Notes under the pieces: model-generated
What the model saw: the letters and a program-made list of their open reading frames with translations, nothing else
Told to the model about the DNA's origin: nothing
Databases searched by the model: none
Translations under genes and position numbers: made by a program
NCBI GenBank assembly: GCA_002163245.1
Contig: MAAL01000063.1
Coordinates: 1-64,000, forward strand
Direction of reading: 5' to 3'
Length of the DNA: 64,000 bases
Source of the DNA: Gammaproteobacteria bacterium 42_54_T18
Lineage (GTDB): Bacteria; Pseudomonadota; Gammaproteobacteria; Pseudomonadales; Ketobacteraceae
Part shown: piece by piece, positions 7,401 to 16,964 of the stretch
Layout of the letters: every line of letters starts with the position of its first letter
Position numbering within the stretch: position 1 is the first letter of the stretch

Positions 7401-10235
7401 TTAGAGCGCGCTTATTTTTTTCGACTGCTCTGCTAAAGTTGCAAGAGCAGCTTTTGCATCCGCGACTTTTAGCTTCTCTTTCTCAACGACTTCTGCAGGA
7501 GCTTTATCAACAAATTTAGGATTTGTTAGTTTCTTTTCCGCACGGTCAATGTCGATTTTGAGTTTATCTATTTCTTTATTAAGGCGAGCGAGTTCTGCAT
7601 CTTTGTCTATTAATCCAGCCATTGGAACAAGCACTTCCATGTCCCCAACAAGCTGGATAGCGGACATTGGTGCTTCTTCCTCTGCATTTAGCCACGTGAG
7701 GCTTTCTAACTTTGCAAGAGAAATAAGGAACTGAGCGTTGGTGTCAAAGCGTTGCTTATCAATATCATCACCGTGACTTAATAACACAGGGATTTGTTTG
7801 GCTGGAGAGATATTCATTTCACCACGAATATTTCGAATGCCTACGATAACGCCTTTAACCCATTCAATGTCACTTTCAGCCCGAGGGTCGATGCTTTCTT
7901 CAGCGGGTGCTGGAAGTTCAGCAAGCATGATGCTGTCGCCGCTCTTGCCAACCATTGGAGCGATTTGTTGCCAAATCTCTTCGGTGATATAGGGCATCAT
8001 TGGATGAGCAACACGTAATGTGGTTTCCAGTACTTGAAGCAATGTACGTCGTGTTCCTCGCTTAGCTTCGGCGCTGAACTCATCGCTGGTTAAAATAGGT
8101 TTTGATAATTCTAGATACCAATCACAATATTCATTCCAGATGAATTCATAAAGTGCCTGTGACGCATGGTCGAAACGAAATTCTTCAACAGCTTTGTTAA
8201 CACTATCGATCGTTTTTTGTAAACGAGAAATAATCCAACGATCCGCTAGGCTGAGTTCAACGTTTTCACCATTGATGCCGTTATCCTGGTCCTCGGTATT
8301 CATCAACACGTAACGTGTTGCGTTCCAGATCTTATTACAAAAGTTGCGATAACCTTCCAAACGACTGGTATCAAACTTAATGTCACGACCTGTTGATGCT
8401 AATGATAAGAAGGTAAATCGTAGAGCATCGGTACCGTATGACGAAATGCCTTCAGGGAAATGCTTGCGGGTTTGTTTCTCAATCTTTGCAGCCATTTTAG
8501 GCTGCATCATGCCGCCCGTACGTTTAGTAACAAGCTCTTCTAATTCAATGCCATCAATGATATCGATAGGGTCCAAGACATTCCCTTTGGATTTCGACAT
8601 TTTTTGGCCTTCCGCATCACGAACTAAACCGTGTACGTAAACCTTTTTAAACGGCACTTCATCTTTGAATTTCAGTGTCATCATTATCATTCTGGCAACC
8701 CAGAAGAAAATGATGTCAAAGCCGGTTACTAATACATCAGTAGAGTGAAAGGTTTTGAGCTCAGGTGTTTCTTCCGGCCAGCCTAGCGTTGAGAACGTCC
8801 ATAATGCAGAAGAGAACCAGGTGTCCAATACATCTTCGTCTTGGCGTAACACCAAATCGTCTGCAAGCTGATGTTTACTTCGAACTTCTTGCTCATCACG
8901 GCCAACGTAAACATTACCTTCGTTATCATACCAAGCCGGTATGCGATGCCCCCACCAAAGTTGACGTGAAATACACCAGTCTTGAATATCTCTCATCCAA
9001 GCAAAATAAGTGTTTTCCCACTGTTTTGGAACAAATTCAATATCGCCGTCTTCCACTGCTTTTATGGCGGGTCCTGCTAATGGAGCAACACGAACATACC
9101 ATTGGTCAGTAAGGTAAGGTTCGATTACCACACCGGAACGATCACCACGAGGCACTTTTAACCCGTGATCGTCAATTTTCTCAAGTAATCCATTGTCATC
9201 AAATTCAGCAATGATTTGTTTACGGGCAGCAAAACGATCTAAGCCAGCGTAATTTTCGGGCAAGCTGCCATCAATCTCGTTGTTTTCCGTGCCGTCTATA
9301 TTGTAAACGGTTGCTGTTGCGAGAATGGATGCATCGTCAGTGAGGATGTTGATAAGAGGCAGGTTGTGACGTTTGCCTACTTCATAATCGTTAAAGTCGT
9401 GGGCTGGCGTGATTTTTACGCAACCAGTACCAAATTCCATATCCACGTAATCGTCAGCAACGATAGGGATTTCTCGGTTAACCAAGGGCAACAGAATGGT
9501 TTTACCCACTAATGCTTGGTAACGCTCGTCTTTTGGATTAACCGCTACGGCACTATCACCTAACATGGTTTCTGGTCGAGTTGTTGCAACAATGATGTAG
9601 TCCAGGCCTTCGGCGGTTTTTTCGCCGTTAGCTAAAGGATAACGAAAATGCCAGAGACTGCCTTTCTCATCTTTATTTTCTACTTCCAGGTCCGAGATGG
9701 CGGTGTGTAGTTTTGGATCCCAGTTGACTAAACGTTTACCACGGTAAATAAGGTCATCTTCGTGTAAACGTACAAAAACTTCCTTTACCGCTTCTGATAG
9801 CCCGTCATCCATTGTGAAACGCTCGCGGGTCCAGTCAATACTGTTCCCCATACGACGTAACTGCTGGCTGATGATTCCACCGGATTCCTCTTTCCACTCC
9901 CATACTTTATCAAGGAATGCTTCACGGCCAAGGCTGTGGCGAGTAATGTTTTGAGCTTGTAATTGACGTTCAACCACCATTTGGGTGGCTATCCCCGCAT
10001 GATCACAGCCTGCTTGCCATAAGGTGTTATGCCCCTTCATGCGATGATAGCGTACCAATGTATCCATAATGGTATCTTGGAAAGCATGCCCCATGTGAAG
10101 ACGACCGGTAACATTCGGCGGGGGGATCATGATGCAGTAGGAGTCACCTTCGCCGCTAGGCTTGAAGTAACCATTTTCTTCCCAGGTTTTATACCAACGG
10201 GTCTCGATTTCACTTGGGTTAAACGTCTTTTCCAT
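7401..10235 (-). CDS. valS: Valyl-tRNA synthetase
   Basis: A 944-residue class I aminoacyl-tRNA synthetase that charges tRNA-Val. The HIGH-type motif is HMGH (47-50, in GRLHMGHAF) and the KMSKS loop is KMSKSKGN around residue 555. The editing (CP1) domain with [11 protein letters not shown] lies between them. The anticodon-binding domain and a C-terminal coiled-coil arm (about 880-944, rich in Lys/Glu/Ala) complete the usual bacterial ValRS layout and length. It is transcribed in the same direction as the genes from holC onward, with a 119-bp gap holding a stem-loop upstream and a strong terminator downstream. Confidence 0.98.
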   Translation of the reverse strand: MEKTFNPSEIETRWYKTWEENGYFKPSGEGDSYCIMIPPPNVTGRLHMGHAFQDTIMDTLVRYHRMKGHNTLWQAGCDHAGIATQMVVERQLQAQNITRHSLGREAFLDKVWEWKEESGGIISQQLRRMGNSIDWTRERFTMDDGLSEAVKEVFVRLHEDDLIYRGKRLVNWDPKLHTAISDLEVENKDEKGSLWHFRYPLANGEKTAEGLDYIIVATTRPETMLGDSAVAVNPKDERYQALVGKTILLPLVNREIPIVADDYVDMEFGTGCVKITPAHDFNDYEVGKRHNLPLINILTDDASILATATVYNIDGTENNEIDGSLPENYAGLDRFAARKQIIAEFDDNGLLEKIDDHGLKVPRGDRSGVVIEPYLTDQWYVRVAPLAGPAIKAVEDGDIEFVPKQWENTYFAWMRDIQDWCISRQLWWGHRIPAWYDNEGNVYVGRDEQEVRSKHQLADDLVLRQDEDVLDTWFSSALWTFSTLGWPEETPELKTFHSTDVLVTGFDIIFFWVARMIMMTLKFKDEVPFKKVYVHGLVRDAEGQKMSKSKGNVLDPIDIIDGIELEELVTKRTGGMMQPKMAAKIEKQTRKHFPEGISSYGTDALRFTFLSLASTGRDIKFDTSRLEGYRNFCNKIWNATRYVLMNTEDQDNGINGENVELSLADRWIISRLQKTIDSVNKAVEEFRFDHASQALYEFIWNEYCDWYLELSKPILTSDEFSAEAKRGTRRTLLQVLETTLRVAHPMMPYITEEIWQQIAPMVGKSGDSIMLAELPAPAEESIDPRAESDIEWVKGVIVGIRNIRGEMNISPAKQIPVLLSHGDDIDKQRFDTNAQFLISLAKLESLTWLNAEEEAPMSAIQLVGDMEVLVPMAGLIDKDAELARLNKEIDKLKIDIDRAEKKLTNPKFVDKAPAEVVEKEKLKVADAKAALATLAEQSKKISAL

Positions 10236-10272
10236 AATGATATGTTGTACAGATTCTCAATAGGGGAGGGGG

Positions 10273-10293
10273 GTTAGCGAAAGGCTCGCTAAC
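10273..10293. other. Stem-loop in the valS leader
   Basis: An 8-bp perfect stem (GTTAGCGA / TCGCTAAC) with a 5-base loop lies 38 bases upstream of the valS start. There is no T-run on the minus-strand 3' side, so it is not a canonical terminator. It could be an RNA processing or leader structure for valS. Confidence 0.45.
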
Positions 10294-10354
10294 AGTGACA
10301 ATAATTCTTGATAATGGGTCGGCATTATACCGATTGGGGGCGGGGAAAGCTCGG

Positions 10355-11155
10355 TTATTCTTTGTTTTGCTCACGTATCATTGCATCAACTTCTGCTTCT
10401 AAGCGCATCCGCAGCTCTGCCTCCAACCTTGGCAGTTGTATTTTAACGATGTCATTGATTACAGAAGATGCTTTTTGGCGTAAACGCTGGTATTCCGGGG
10501 AACCTTGACCATCGTCGAATGTTGCTTTTGCCGATTGCCTAAGCAAAGCATGTAGTTCTGAGGATGCATCGCTACTGTCGCTGACTCTGTTGCTATTGTT
10601 ATTGCTTGGGCGATTGCTACTTAAATTGTTACCTGTAGTGGCACTTCGGTTGTCTCTAATACGATCTTTAGCGGATTGAGGCAGAAACGGGTTACTTTCC
10701 AGGGCTGTTGGTTTAGTGATGTTAGGGTCACTTGTTGTTCGTGGTTCAATGACCGCTTTGGGTACGGGCGTGGGCAATGTAGATGTTAAAGATGGTTCTG
10801 AATTATGTGGAGTTGTAGTGGTTTGAGTGTTCCCTGAGGATGCAAGGTTGGCAGCTCGTTGCTGTTTAACAAAATCACTAATGGCTAGAGGGTCGGTGCT
10901 ATTTTCAGAGTGATTGCTGCCTTGGTAGTCTGCAGTATGGGCGCCTTTCGTGGCAGTGGCAGGGTCTTGCTTTTCCTCGTCTTCTTTAATAATTCGCTCA
11001 CTAAGAACCGGCACATCTTCTACAAAGCTTTTAAGTACTGGCAGGTCTTCCAGCTGCTGCTCGGAATCTAAATCAAAAGGGTCATTATCAAGCGTATTGT
11101 TGAGTGATTCTAACTCTGATAGTAGGCGCTCACTTTCGTTTTGCTTGTCGCTCAT
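10355..11155 (-). CDS. Low-complexity protein of the holC-valS cluster
   Basis: A 266-residue hydrophilic protein. The N-terminus is acidic and contains LEDLPVLKSFVEDVPVL, a motif I associate with the hypothetical gene found between holC and valS in pseudomonads and relatives. A long, probably disordered Ser/Thr/Asn/Pro-rich middle (about 85-190) leads to a C-terminal amphipathic helix (about 205-266: Arg/Lys/Glu-rich, with paired leucines) that could be a coiled coil. No transmembrane or catalytic motif is seen. The gene lies 36 bp after holC on the same strand, so it probably belongs to that operon. Function unknown. Confidence 0.75.
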   Translation of the reverse strand: MSDKQNESERLLSELESLNNTLDNDPFDLDSEQQLEDLPVLKSFVEDVPVLSERIIKEDEEKQDPATATKGAHTADYQGSNHSENSTDPLAISDFVKQQRAANLASSGNTQTTTTPHNSEPSLTSTLPTPVPKAVIEPRTTSDPNITKPTALESNPFLPQSAKDRIRDNRSATTGNNLSSNRPSNNNSNRVSDSSDASSELHALLRQSAKATFDDGQGSPEYQRLRQKASSVINDIVKIQLPRLEAELRMRLEAEVDAMIREQNKE

Positions 11156-11191
11156 ACGGTGTTGCTCGATGGCTAATGTATGGTGGAAGTG

Positions 11192-11623
11192 CTAAGGCGT
11201 TTTTATGTTATGGGTATGTAAAGGATAGCCCCTCTCTTTATAAAATCGAAAGTTTTCTCTGCTCTTAGTGCGCATTTCTTTATTCCCTGGCACGATTTCA
11301 GCAACGCGCTCAAAACGACTAAAGAAATTAGGGATGTTTCCGGACAAGTTAATCATAACGTTGCCGTGGTGTTGTGGTTCGTTACCGAAGCCGAGCAACA
11401 CGGGCGCATCAGATTGTTGTTGGCCAACTATTTCATGAGGAACAAAACTCTCGGGGGCAAATTGCCAAAGCTGCTCGTCAAGGTATTGTGTATCTTGCTC
11501 ATTTTCGAGGTGAACATAAATACCATGACCGAGACGATACACTTTTTCGATAAGGCGGCTGGCATAGACAAGCGGTGACTGGGGATAGTTATCCGGTAAT
11601 ATGTAAAAATCAACGCGAGTCAT
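11192..11623 (-). CDS. holC: DNA polymerase III chi subunit
   Basis: A 143-residue protein with the HolC fold pattern: RVDFYIL at the N-terminus, RLIEKVYRLGHGIYVH, the LWQFAPESFVPHE block and a C-terminal RFERVAEIVPGN segment. Chi joins the clamp loader to SSB through psi. Position between pepA and the low-complexity gene upstream of valS matches the standard gammaproteobacterial order. Length is normal. Confidence 0.95.
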   Translation of the reverse strand: MTRVDFYILPDNYPQSPLVYASRLIEKVYRLGHGIYVHLENEQDTQYLDEQLWQFAPESFVPHEIVGQQQSDAPVLLGFGNEPQHHGNVMINLSGNIPNFFSRFERVAEIVPGNKEMRTKSRENFRFYKERGYPLHTHNIKTP

Positions 11624-11747
11624 AAAGGCCTTAGTACGCAGTATTTTGTTGAATTAGAGTATTAAGCCACACATAACGGTATCTTACCTCAATGTTAATG
11701 TAGATAAGGTGTTGCTATATGTGGCTAGTTTGACGTCAGATTAACAA

Positions 11748-13235
11748 TTAAACCTGATTAATCAAATATTGCGTTAATAGAGGTACCGGTCGACCGGTGG
11801 CCCCTTTCTTCGGCCCAGCGCTAACCCAAGCGGTACCGGCTATATCCAAGTGTGCCCAGGGGTAATCTTCAGTAAAGCGAGACAGGAAACAAGCCGCTGT
11901 AATTGTCCCAGCATTACGACCACCGATATTGCCCATATCTGCAAACGGACTGTCTAATTGGCGCATATATTCTTCACCCATAGGTAGTTGCCACACGGCA
12001 TCTTGGGTGCTATCTGCGGCAAAACGTAGATTATCCATCACTTCATCATCGTTGCCGAGCATGCCGGATGTGTGATTACCCAATGCAACCAGACAAGCGC
12101 CAGTGAGGGTTGCGATATCTATAACAGAAGCGGGTTTAAACCGTTTCACGTACGTTAATGCGTCACATAAAACCAATCGACCTTCTGCGTCGGTATTTAA
12201 AACTTCTACGGTTAACCCTGCCATAGTGGTTACGATATCACCGGGGCGGGTAGCTCCACCGCTGAGCATATTTTCAGCAGAAGTAACAACGCCAATAACA
12301 TTTAATGCCAAATCCATTTCTACCACGGCTTGCATGGTACCTAGAACACTCGCTGCTCCACACATATCAAACTTCATTTGATCCATGTCAGCCCCGGGTT
12401 TTAATGAAATACCACCGGTATCAAATGTTACGCCTTTTCCAACCAATATATGGGGAGCGTCCCCTTTCTTGCCACCCTTGAATTCCATGATGATCAATTT
12501 GGCTGGCTGGTCGCTACCTGCACTTACCGAAAGTAAGGCGCCCATACCGAGTTCTTTCATCTCTTTTTCTTCGATGACTTTAATCGTTAGTTTCTTTTGG
12601 CCGCGTGCAATTTTTTTGGCTTCTTTGGCAAGGTAAGCAGGAGGGCACTCGTTACCAGGAAGGTTGCCTAGGGTTCTAGTGGTGTCCATTCCATTGGCAA
12701 TTGCCTGGGCGGTGGTTGCAGCAGAAGATAAAGCGGTTTGGCTTTTTTTGTCGTTAGCCAAAAAGGTGATCTTGGTTAAGTTAACTGCCTTCTTGTTGTC
12801 TTTACTTTTGAACTGATCAAATGCGTAAGTTGTCGTAGCTGCAAGCTCGCCAGTTTGTGACACCATCCATTCACTGTTTTGGCCTGTAACGTCAACGCCA
12901 TCAAAGCAAATAGCGAGGTCTTTAGTTTTAGATGACGCCGCCTTTGCCAGTGCAGAGCTGATACTGTTACGAAATGACTTTGCAGCCACAGGGAGCTTGC
13001 CCAAGCCAATCAGTAACAACCGTTGTGCTTGAATGCCAGAAGGTGCCGGCAATAAGGCAGATTGACCAGATGCTCCGGTGAAATCTCCCAATTTAAGGGC
13101 TTTAGAGATAGTCCCATCGGTGGCTTCGTCAACTTTTTGAGCTGCGACAGAGAGAGCACCACCTTCAAAAATGGTGACGGCAAGACAGCCGCTTTTATGT
13201 TTTTCAGGTTGCGCTGATTTCGCTAGGAATTCCAT
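11748..13235 (-). CDS. pepA: Leucyl aminopeptidase (M17 family)
   Basis: A 495-residue cytosolic M17 metallopeptidase. The C-terminal catalytic domain carries the metal-binding GKGVTFDTGGISLKPG segment and the family signature NTDAEGRLVLCD. The N-terminal domain is of the usual PepA type. I place the start at ATG 13235, with GGAGAG five bases upstream. The open frame extends five codons further to a TTG, which has no such site. PepA removes N-terminal leucine and similar residues and, in E. coli, also serves as a DNA-binding protein in Xer recombination. It is divergent from lptF with about 270 bp between. Confidence 0.97.
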   Translation of the reverse strand: MEFLAKSAQPEKHKSGCLAVTIFEGGALSVAAQKVDEATDGTISKALKLGDFTGASGQSALLPAPSGIQAQRLLLIGLGKLPVAAKSFRNSISSALAKAASSKTKDLAICFDGVDVTGQNSEWMVSQTGELAATTTYAFDQFKSKDNKKAVNLTKITFLANDKKSQTALSSAATTAQAIANGMDTTRTLGNLPGNECPPAYLAKEAKKIARGQKKLTIKVIEEKEMKELGMGALLSVSAGSDQPAKLIIMEFKGGKKGDAPHILVGKGVTFDTGGISLKPGADMDQMKFDMCGAASVLGTMQAVVEMDLALNVIGVVTSAENMLSGGATRPGDIVTTMAGLTVEVLNTDAEGRLVLCDALTYVKRFKPASVIDIATLTGACLVALGNHTSGMLGNDDEVMDNLRFAADSTQDAVWQLPMGEEYMRQLDSPFADMGNIGGRNAGTITAACFLSRFTEDYPWAHLDIAGTAWVSAGPKKGATGRPVPLLTQYLINQV

Positions 13236-13507
13236 GTATTCTCTCCGCAAGACAAATGAATGTGTTTATTAGATAATCCCCCAAACGATGTAGGTGGTTG
13301 TTAACGGGATTTTTAATTTGAACTAGATTGTAATGGTAGACTTATTCCCGGTGGAGCGCTTGGTATTGAGCCTAGTGGTGAGAGTGTAACGATAAATGAA
13401 GAACTTGTTTAGTTTTTGTGGGTGCATTTTGTGACGAGGTTGTTAGGAATTTCTTTGTTAGGCTTATTGTTAGGCGCATTGCTGGACGAGTTACAGGGTA
13501 TGACGTT

Positions 13508-14635
13508 TTGATTATCTATCGATATTTATCACGCCAGCTGCTTTTAACCACGATTGCGGTTAGTAGTGTGTTGGTGATTATTATTGTATGTGGCCAATTT
13601 GTGCGCTTTCTCACCGCAGCAGCATCAGGGAAATTGAGCAGTGAAGCCGTATTCTTAGTGTTAGCGTATCGTATGCCCGGTATGTTGGAATTGATTTTGC
13701 CATTAGGTTTATTTCTAGGCGTTATGCTGTGTTATGGACGAATGTACTTGGAAAATGAAATGGTGGTGCTTGAAAGTAGCGGCATGGGTACAGCTCGGCT
13801 AACCGCATTGACCATGTTTCCAGCGTTTATGATGGCTCTGTTTATCGGGGTAATTAGTTTATATTTAGCTCCCCAGGGAGCTATGAAGTCAGAGTTGCTG
13901 GTGGAAGAACAAAAGAGTAAGTCAGGACTTGATGCCTTAACAGCGGGGCGTTTCCACTCCACTAAGAAGGGAGACATGGTGACTTATATTGAATCGATTT
14001 CCGGTGAAGACAGTATGGAGACGGTTTTTATTGTGACGCAAAATAAGTCTAACCCAAATAAGTTGTCCCTTGTGCGTGCAGCCTCTGCAAGGTATCGCGA
14101 AGATCCAACTTCAGGTGCTCGTTACTTAGTGCTTGAAAATGGTTATCGAGATGATGGTATGCCAGGGGAGGCGGATTTCACAAGAGTGTCTTTTCAGCGT
14201 TATGAAATTAAAATTAAAGACCCTGAACCTGTGAAAATTGGAGAAGCATTTAATACCTTATCTTCGATATCCTTATGGGATGATAAGCGCGTTGGTGCTA
14301 AAGCAGAGCTGCAATGGCGCATATCGTTGGCGTTGCTTGTTCCTATTGTTGTGTTAATGGCTGTACCCCTTAGCAAAGTGAACCCAAGGCAAGGCCGGTA
14401 TTTGAAATTATTGCCATCAATCATGCTGCACTTGAGTTATGTTGCGGTACTGATGGTCGCAAAAGATGCGATGGAGCGAGGAAAGATACCCGCGGCACTC
14501 GGAATAATGTGGGTACATGTGCCTTTTTTATTGTTGGGTGTGTTGCTTAATTATTGGCCGACATTAAAGCTAACATTGCGTGCAGAAGAAAAGCCACCTG
14601 CTCAGCAGGCGACTAATAAGCAGGAGGCTCCATGA
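13508..14635 (+). CDS. lptF: LPS export permease LptF
   Basis: One of the two inner-membrane permease subunits of the LptB2FG ABC transporter that extracts lipopolysaccharide and passes it to LptC. Six helices flank a periplasmic jellyroll domain. LptF proteins normally begin close to IIYRYLSRQLL; TTG 13508 gives exactly that start and has GGG nine bases upstream. The open frame reaches back to an ATG at 13418, which would add a 30-residue extension with no family support. The hydrophilic C-terminal tail (AEEKPPAQQATNKQEAP) is ordinary for the family. It overlaps lptG by four bases (ATGA). Confidence 0.93.
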   Translation: MIIYRYLSRQLLLTTIAVSSVLVIIIVCGQFVRFLTAAASGKLSSEAVFLVLAYRMPGMLELILPLGLFLGVMLCYGRMYLENEMVVLESSGMGTARLTALTMFPAFMMALFIGVISLYLAPQGAMKSELLVEEQKSKSGLDALTAGRFHSTKKGDMVTYIESISGEDSMETVFIVTQNKSNPNKLSLVRAASARYREDPTSGARYLVLENGYRDDGMPGEADFTRVSFQRYEIKIKDPEPVKIGEAFNTLSSISLWDDKRVGAKAELQWRISLALLVPIVVLMAVPLSKVNPRQGRYLKLLPSIMLHLSYVAVLMVAKDAMERGKIPAALGIMWVHVPFLLLGVLLNYWPTLKLTLRAEEKPPAQQATNKQEAP

Positions 14636-15690
14636 AATTATTGGATGTCTATGTAGGTAAGACCGTACTGTTTTCAGTACTTGCGGTATTTCTTGTGGTT
14701 GGTGGTCTTGACGTTGTCTTTGGTTTTATCGCAGAGCTGGACCGTTTGGAAAATGATTACCAAACAAAGCAGGCACTTATTTACACCCTTTACACTATTC
14801 CTCGCCGTTTATATTTACTGATACCGGTATGTGCATTGATTGGTTGTTTGGTGGGGTTGGGGGCATTAGCCAGTAATAGTGAGTTAACTGTAATGCGGGC
14901 TTCGGGTATTTCTGTGCCTCGTATTGTTATGTACGCCACCAAGCCACTCATTCTAATTGTTGGAGTTGGGTTATTGATGGCGCAATTTGTTGTGCCACAG
15001 ATGGAGCAGTTTGCCCAAAGTGAACGGGCTATGCAGCAAAATGGTGGAAAAGCACTAAGTGCTCGACATGGCTCATGGTACCGTGAAGGTGATCAATTTA
15101 TCCACGTGACGGCTATACAGCCAAATGGCGTTATGTTTGGTGTCGCGCGTTTTGATTATGATGCAACGGGCAAATTGATTTCGTCTGATTATTCCGAAAA
15201 GGCTATTTTTCAAGGTGATCATTGGGTATTGCAAGAGGTGAAAAGAACCCTCCTGTTTGATAAGGAAACTCAGCAAGATGAGAGCACGACAATTAAGTGG
15301 GAGACCTCAATTACCCCTGATATGTTATCTATCATCGTATTGCGCCCTGATTATTTGTCCATAACAGGGCTTTATGAATACTCGAGTTATTTGTCGCAAC
15401 AGGGTATCGATAGTGCACCTTATTACTTTGCCTTTTGGAAAAAGGTGTTTCAGCCGTTTGCAACGGTAGTGATGGTGTTTATTGCGGTATCGTTTATTTT
15501 TGGGCCGCTACGTTCCGTGACATTGGGACAGAGAATAACCGCTGGTATCGTGACAGGGTTGTCGTTTAACTACATCCAGGATATTTTGGGCAATGTCAGT
15601 GTGGTGTTTCACGCCTCACCATTATTGGCCGCTATAATCCCTATTTTGGTGTGTTTGGTATTTGGCGTGACTATGTTGAGAAAAGCATAG
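14632..15690 (+). CDS. lptG: LPS export permease LptG
   Basis: A 352-residue partner of LptF. Six transmembrane helices, three at each end, surround the periplasmic beta-jellyroll (about 130-260). The N-terminal YVGKTVLFSVLAVFLVV and the RLYLLIPVCALIGCL helix are typical. The start overlaps the lptF stop (ATGA), so the two are translationally coupled and made in equal amounts, as expected for a heterodimer. It is convergent with the RDD gene after 13 bp. Confidence 0.95.
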   Translation: MKLLDVYVGKTVLFSVLAVFLVVGGLDVVFGFIAELDRLENDYQTKQALIYTLYTIPRRLYLLIPVCALIGCLVGLGALASNSELTVMRASGISVPRIVMYATKPLILIVGVGLLMAQFVVPQMEQFAQSERAMQQNGGKALSARHGSWYREGDQFIHVTAIQPNGVMFGVARFDYDATGKLISSDYSEKAIFQGDHWVLQEVKRTLLFDKETQQDESTTIKWETSITPDMLSIIVLRPDYLSITGLYEYSSYLSQQGIDSAPYYFAFWKKVFQPFATVVMVFIAVSFIFGPLRSVTLGQRITAGIVTGLSFNYIQDILGNVSVVFHASPLLAAIIPILVCLVFGVTMLRKA

Positions 15691-15703
15691 TGTTGAGAAA
15701 GGC

Positions 15704-16186
15704 TTAATACAACCCGTTAGCCTTTGGTAGGCGAATGGTTCGTGTTTTAGACGCAGTGTCATGCCAAGTATCGCGGTTACTGTTTAGGTATACCCAAAGG
15801 TAGCCTAACAAAAAACAGGAAAATGAAAGACTGCCAACGATCATTCTAATAATACATTGAAACAGTTTGACGGGTGAGCCGTCTAGGTTTTCATGTACCA
15901 CCTTGATTCGCCAGGCTTTCATGCCTAACGTTTGGCCACCATGAGTCCAGAACCAGAAATAGAATAGAAAGGTGCTGCAAACAATGGCAGGGAATAGGGT
16001 GAACTGGAGTCTGTTGGCGTCACCTTGGCCGGGTTCACCGAGAATGGCTGCGTGAATTGCGGCAACTAACATCCAAATAGCAAACAGCATCAAGGTGTCG
16101 TAACCCATAGCCGCAATACGAGGAATAAAACCAGCCGAAGGATTTTCAAGATAGGATGTTTTCATATTTAGAGGGATTCGTTTCAA
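15704..16186 (-). CDS. RDD-family membrane protein
   Basis: A 160-residue RDD-family protein. The first helix begins with AGFIPRIAAMGYDTLMLF, the R..A...D signature region. A second helix pair follows, then the TLGMKAWRIKVV loop typical of the family, and a last helix before the basic tail. Members are small membrane proteins of mostly unknown function; some are linked to ion transport. Placement beside lptG is common in gammaproteobacteria. Confidence 0.88.
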   Translation of the reverse strand: MKRIPLNMKTSYLENPSAGFIPRIAAMGYDTLMLFAIWMLVAAIHAAILGEPGQGDANRLQFTLFPAIVCSTFLFYFWFWTHGGQTLGMKAWRIKVVHENLDGSPVKLFQCIIRMIVGSLSFSCFLLGYLWVYLNSNRDTWHDTASKTRTIRLPKANGLY

Positions 16187-16664
16187 AGGGATTTATTAAA
16201 TAATAAAGAAATAAAATTAAAATCATAAGATTGTACGTATTTCATTGCTTATCATTCTACATGAAATCGAATGTCACTTCTGAAAAAAGTGATAACTGAC
16301 AGTGTATAAAACCAAATTAAAACCTGTTGAGTGCATGCGGCAGCAGTAGGCGCCTAGTTTGGTTAGCTCTCTGTTTGGTTGCGACACAGCCTTTGATAAT
16401 TTCACTCACGCTCAAGCCATTCTGTAACCATCTACGAAACTACAAAAATCAGTTATGACGCACTTAAGGTGGCACCTGCTTTTCATTTTCTCCAAATGAA
16501 TACCTTTATAGCGATCATGAATGGTTAATTTTTTCCCCGCCTTCTGTGAATTGGTACACTGAAAATCAATAAAAAATTGATGAAGTGTTCTAAGTTGGGG
16601 AAAAGGCATATTACACCAAAAAGCCAACCTACTTATCAATCAAATTCCAACGTTAATAAAATTT
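16187..16664. other. Gene-poor region with a possible decayed minus-strand coding remnant
   Basis: This AT-rich stretch separates the core genome from the transport locus. On the minus strand an open frame of 75 codons (16412-16639) ends at a stop. A second frame with protein-like composition continues from about 16427 to 16317 (WLQNGLSVSEIIKGC then KQRANQTRRLLLPHALNRF), which would fit one frameshifted gene. I do not recognise a family. A short hairpin (TCACTT/AAGTGA, near 16274) is also present. Coding potential is weak and unproven. Confidence 0.3.
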
Positions 16665-16665
16665 C

Positions 16666-16834
16666 GCGATTTAACGTCTTGTTTTGCCTAACAGAAAGTG
16701 ACAATGAGAATCCCCGGCTTTACTTTGGCGTGGCGATGTAACGGTGACAAATGACGTTTTCAGGGGTAAAAAATGCAATACATAAAAATAATTAGAGAGG
16801 GAATCTCATGGGGACTTATCGGAATATAGCTGCT
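16666..16834 (+). repeat. 169-bp direct repeat, copy 1 (upstream of the RND gene)
   Basis: These 169 bases align without gaps to 19448-19616, with about 14 mismatches by eye. The repeated unit contains a promoter-length AT/GC-mixed leader, a short ORF with a ribosome binding site (CAGGGG), a second ribosome binding site (AGAGAGGGA) and the first nine codons of the downstream lipoprotein gene. In this copy the lipoprotein reading frame is cut off after 13 codons. It looks like a duplicated regulatory leader left beside, or captured by, the RND gene. Confidence 0.93.
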
Positions 16835-16849
16835 TTTTCACGCGCATGA
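16773..16849 (+). other. Two overlapping leader mini-ORFs in repeat copy 1
   Basis: ATG 16773 opens an 18-codon ORF starting MQYIKIIREGI, ending at TAG 16829. ATG 16808 opens MGTYRNIAAFSRA, ending at TGA 16849. The first nine codons of the latter match the start of the lipoprotein encoded at 19590, so this is a truncated duplicate of that gene start. Both have plausible ribosome binding sites. Whether either is translated is unknown. Confidence 0.5.
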
Positions 16850-16964
16850 TAAAGCCACCGCTAAGGACCTTGGTAGAACGGGTGGCTATGGCTAATACGG
16901 AAAATCAAGGCAAATAGATGAAAACGCGCCCACCCTAAACCAACAACCGCAGGCTTATGTAACG

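Noticed and set aside
8765-9112. 115-codon ORF antisense to valS
   Set aside because: It lies entirely inside the conserved catalytic core of valS on the other strand, and its product has no recognisable domain.
13418-13507. Extended N-terminus of LptF from ATG 13418
   Set aside because: The additional 30 residues are not found in the family, and TTG 13508 has a well-spaced GGG and the natural start sequence.
16853-16887. AGCCACC/GGTGGCT hairpin just after repeat copy 1
   Set aside because: The stem is only 7 bp with a 21-base loop and no T-run follows.
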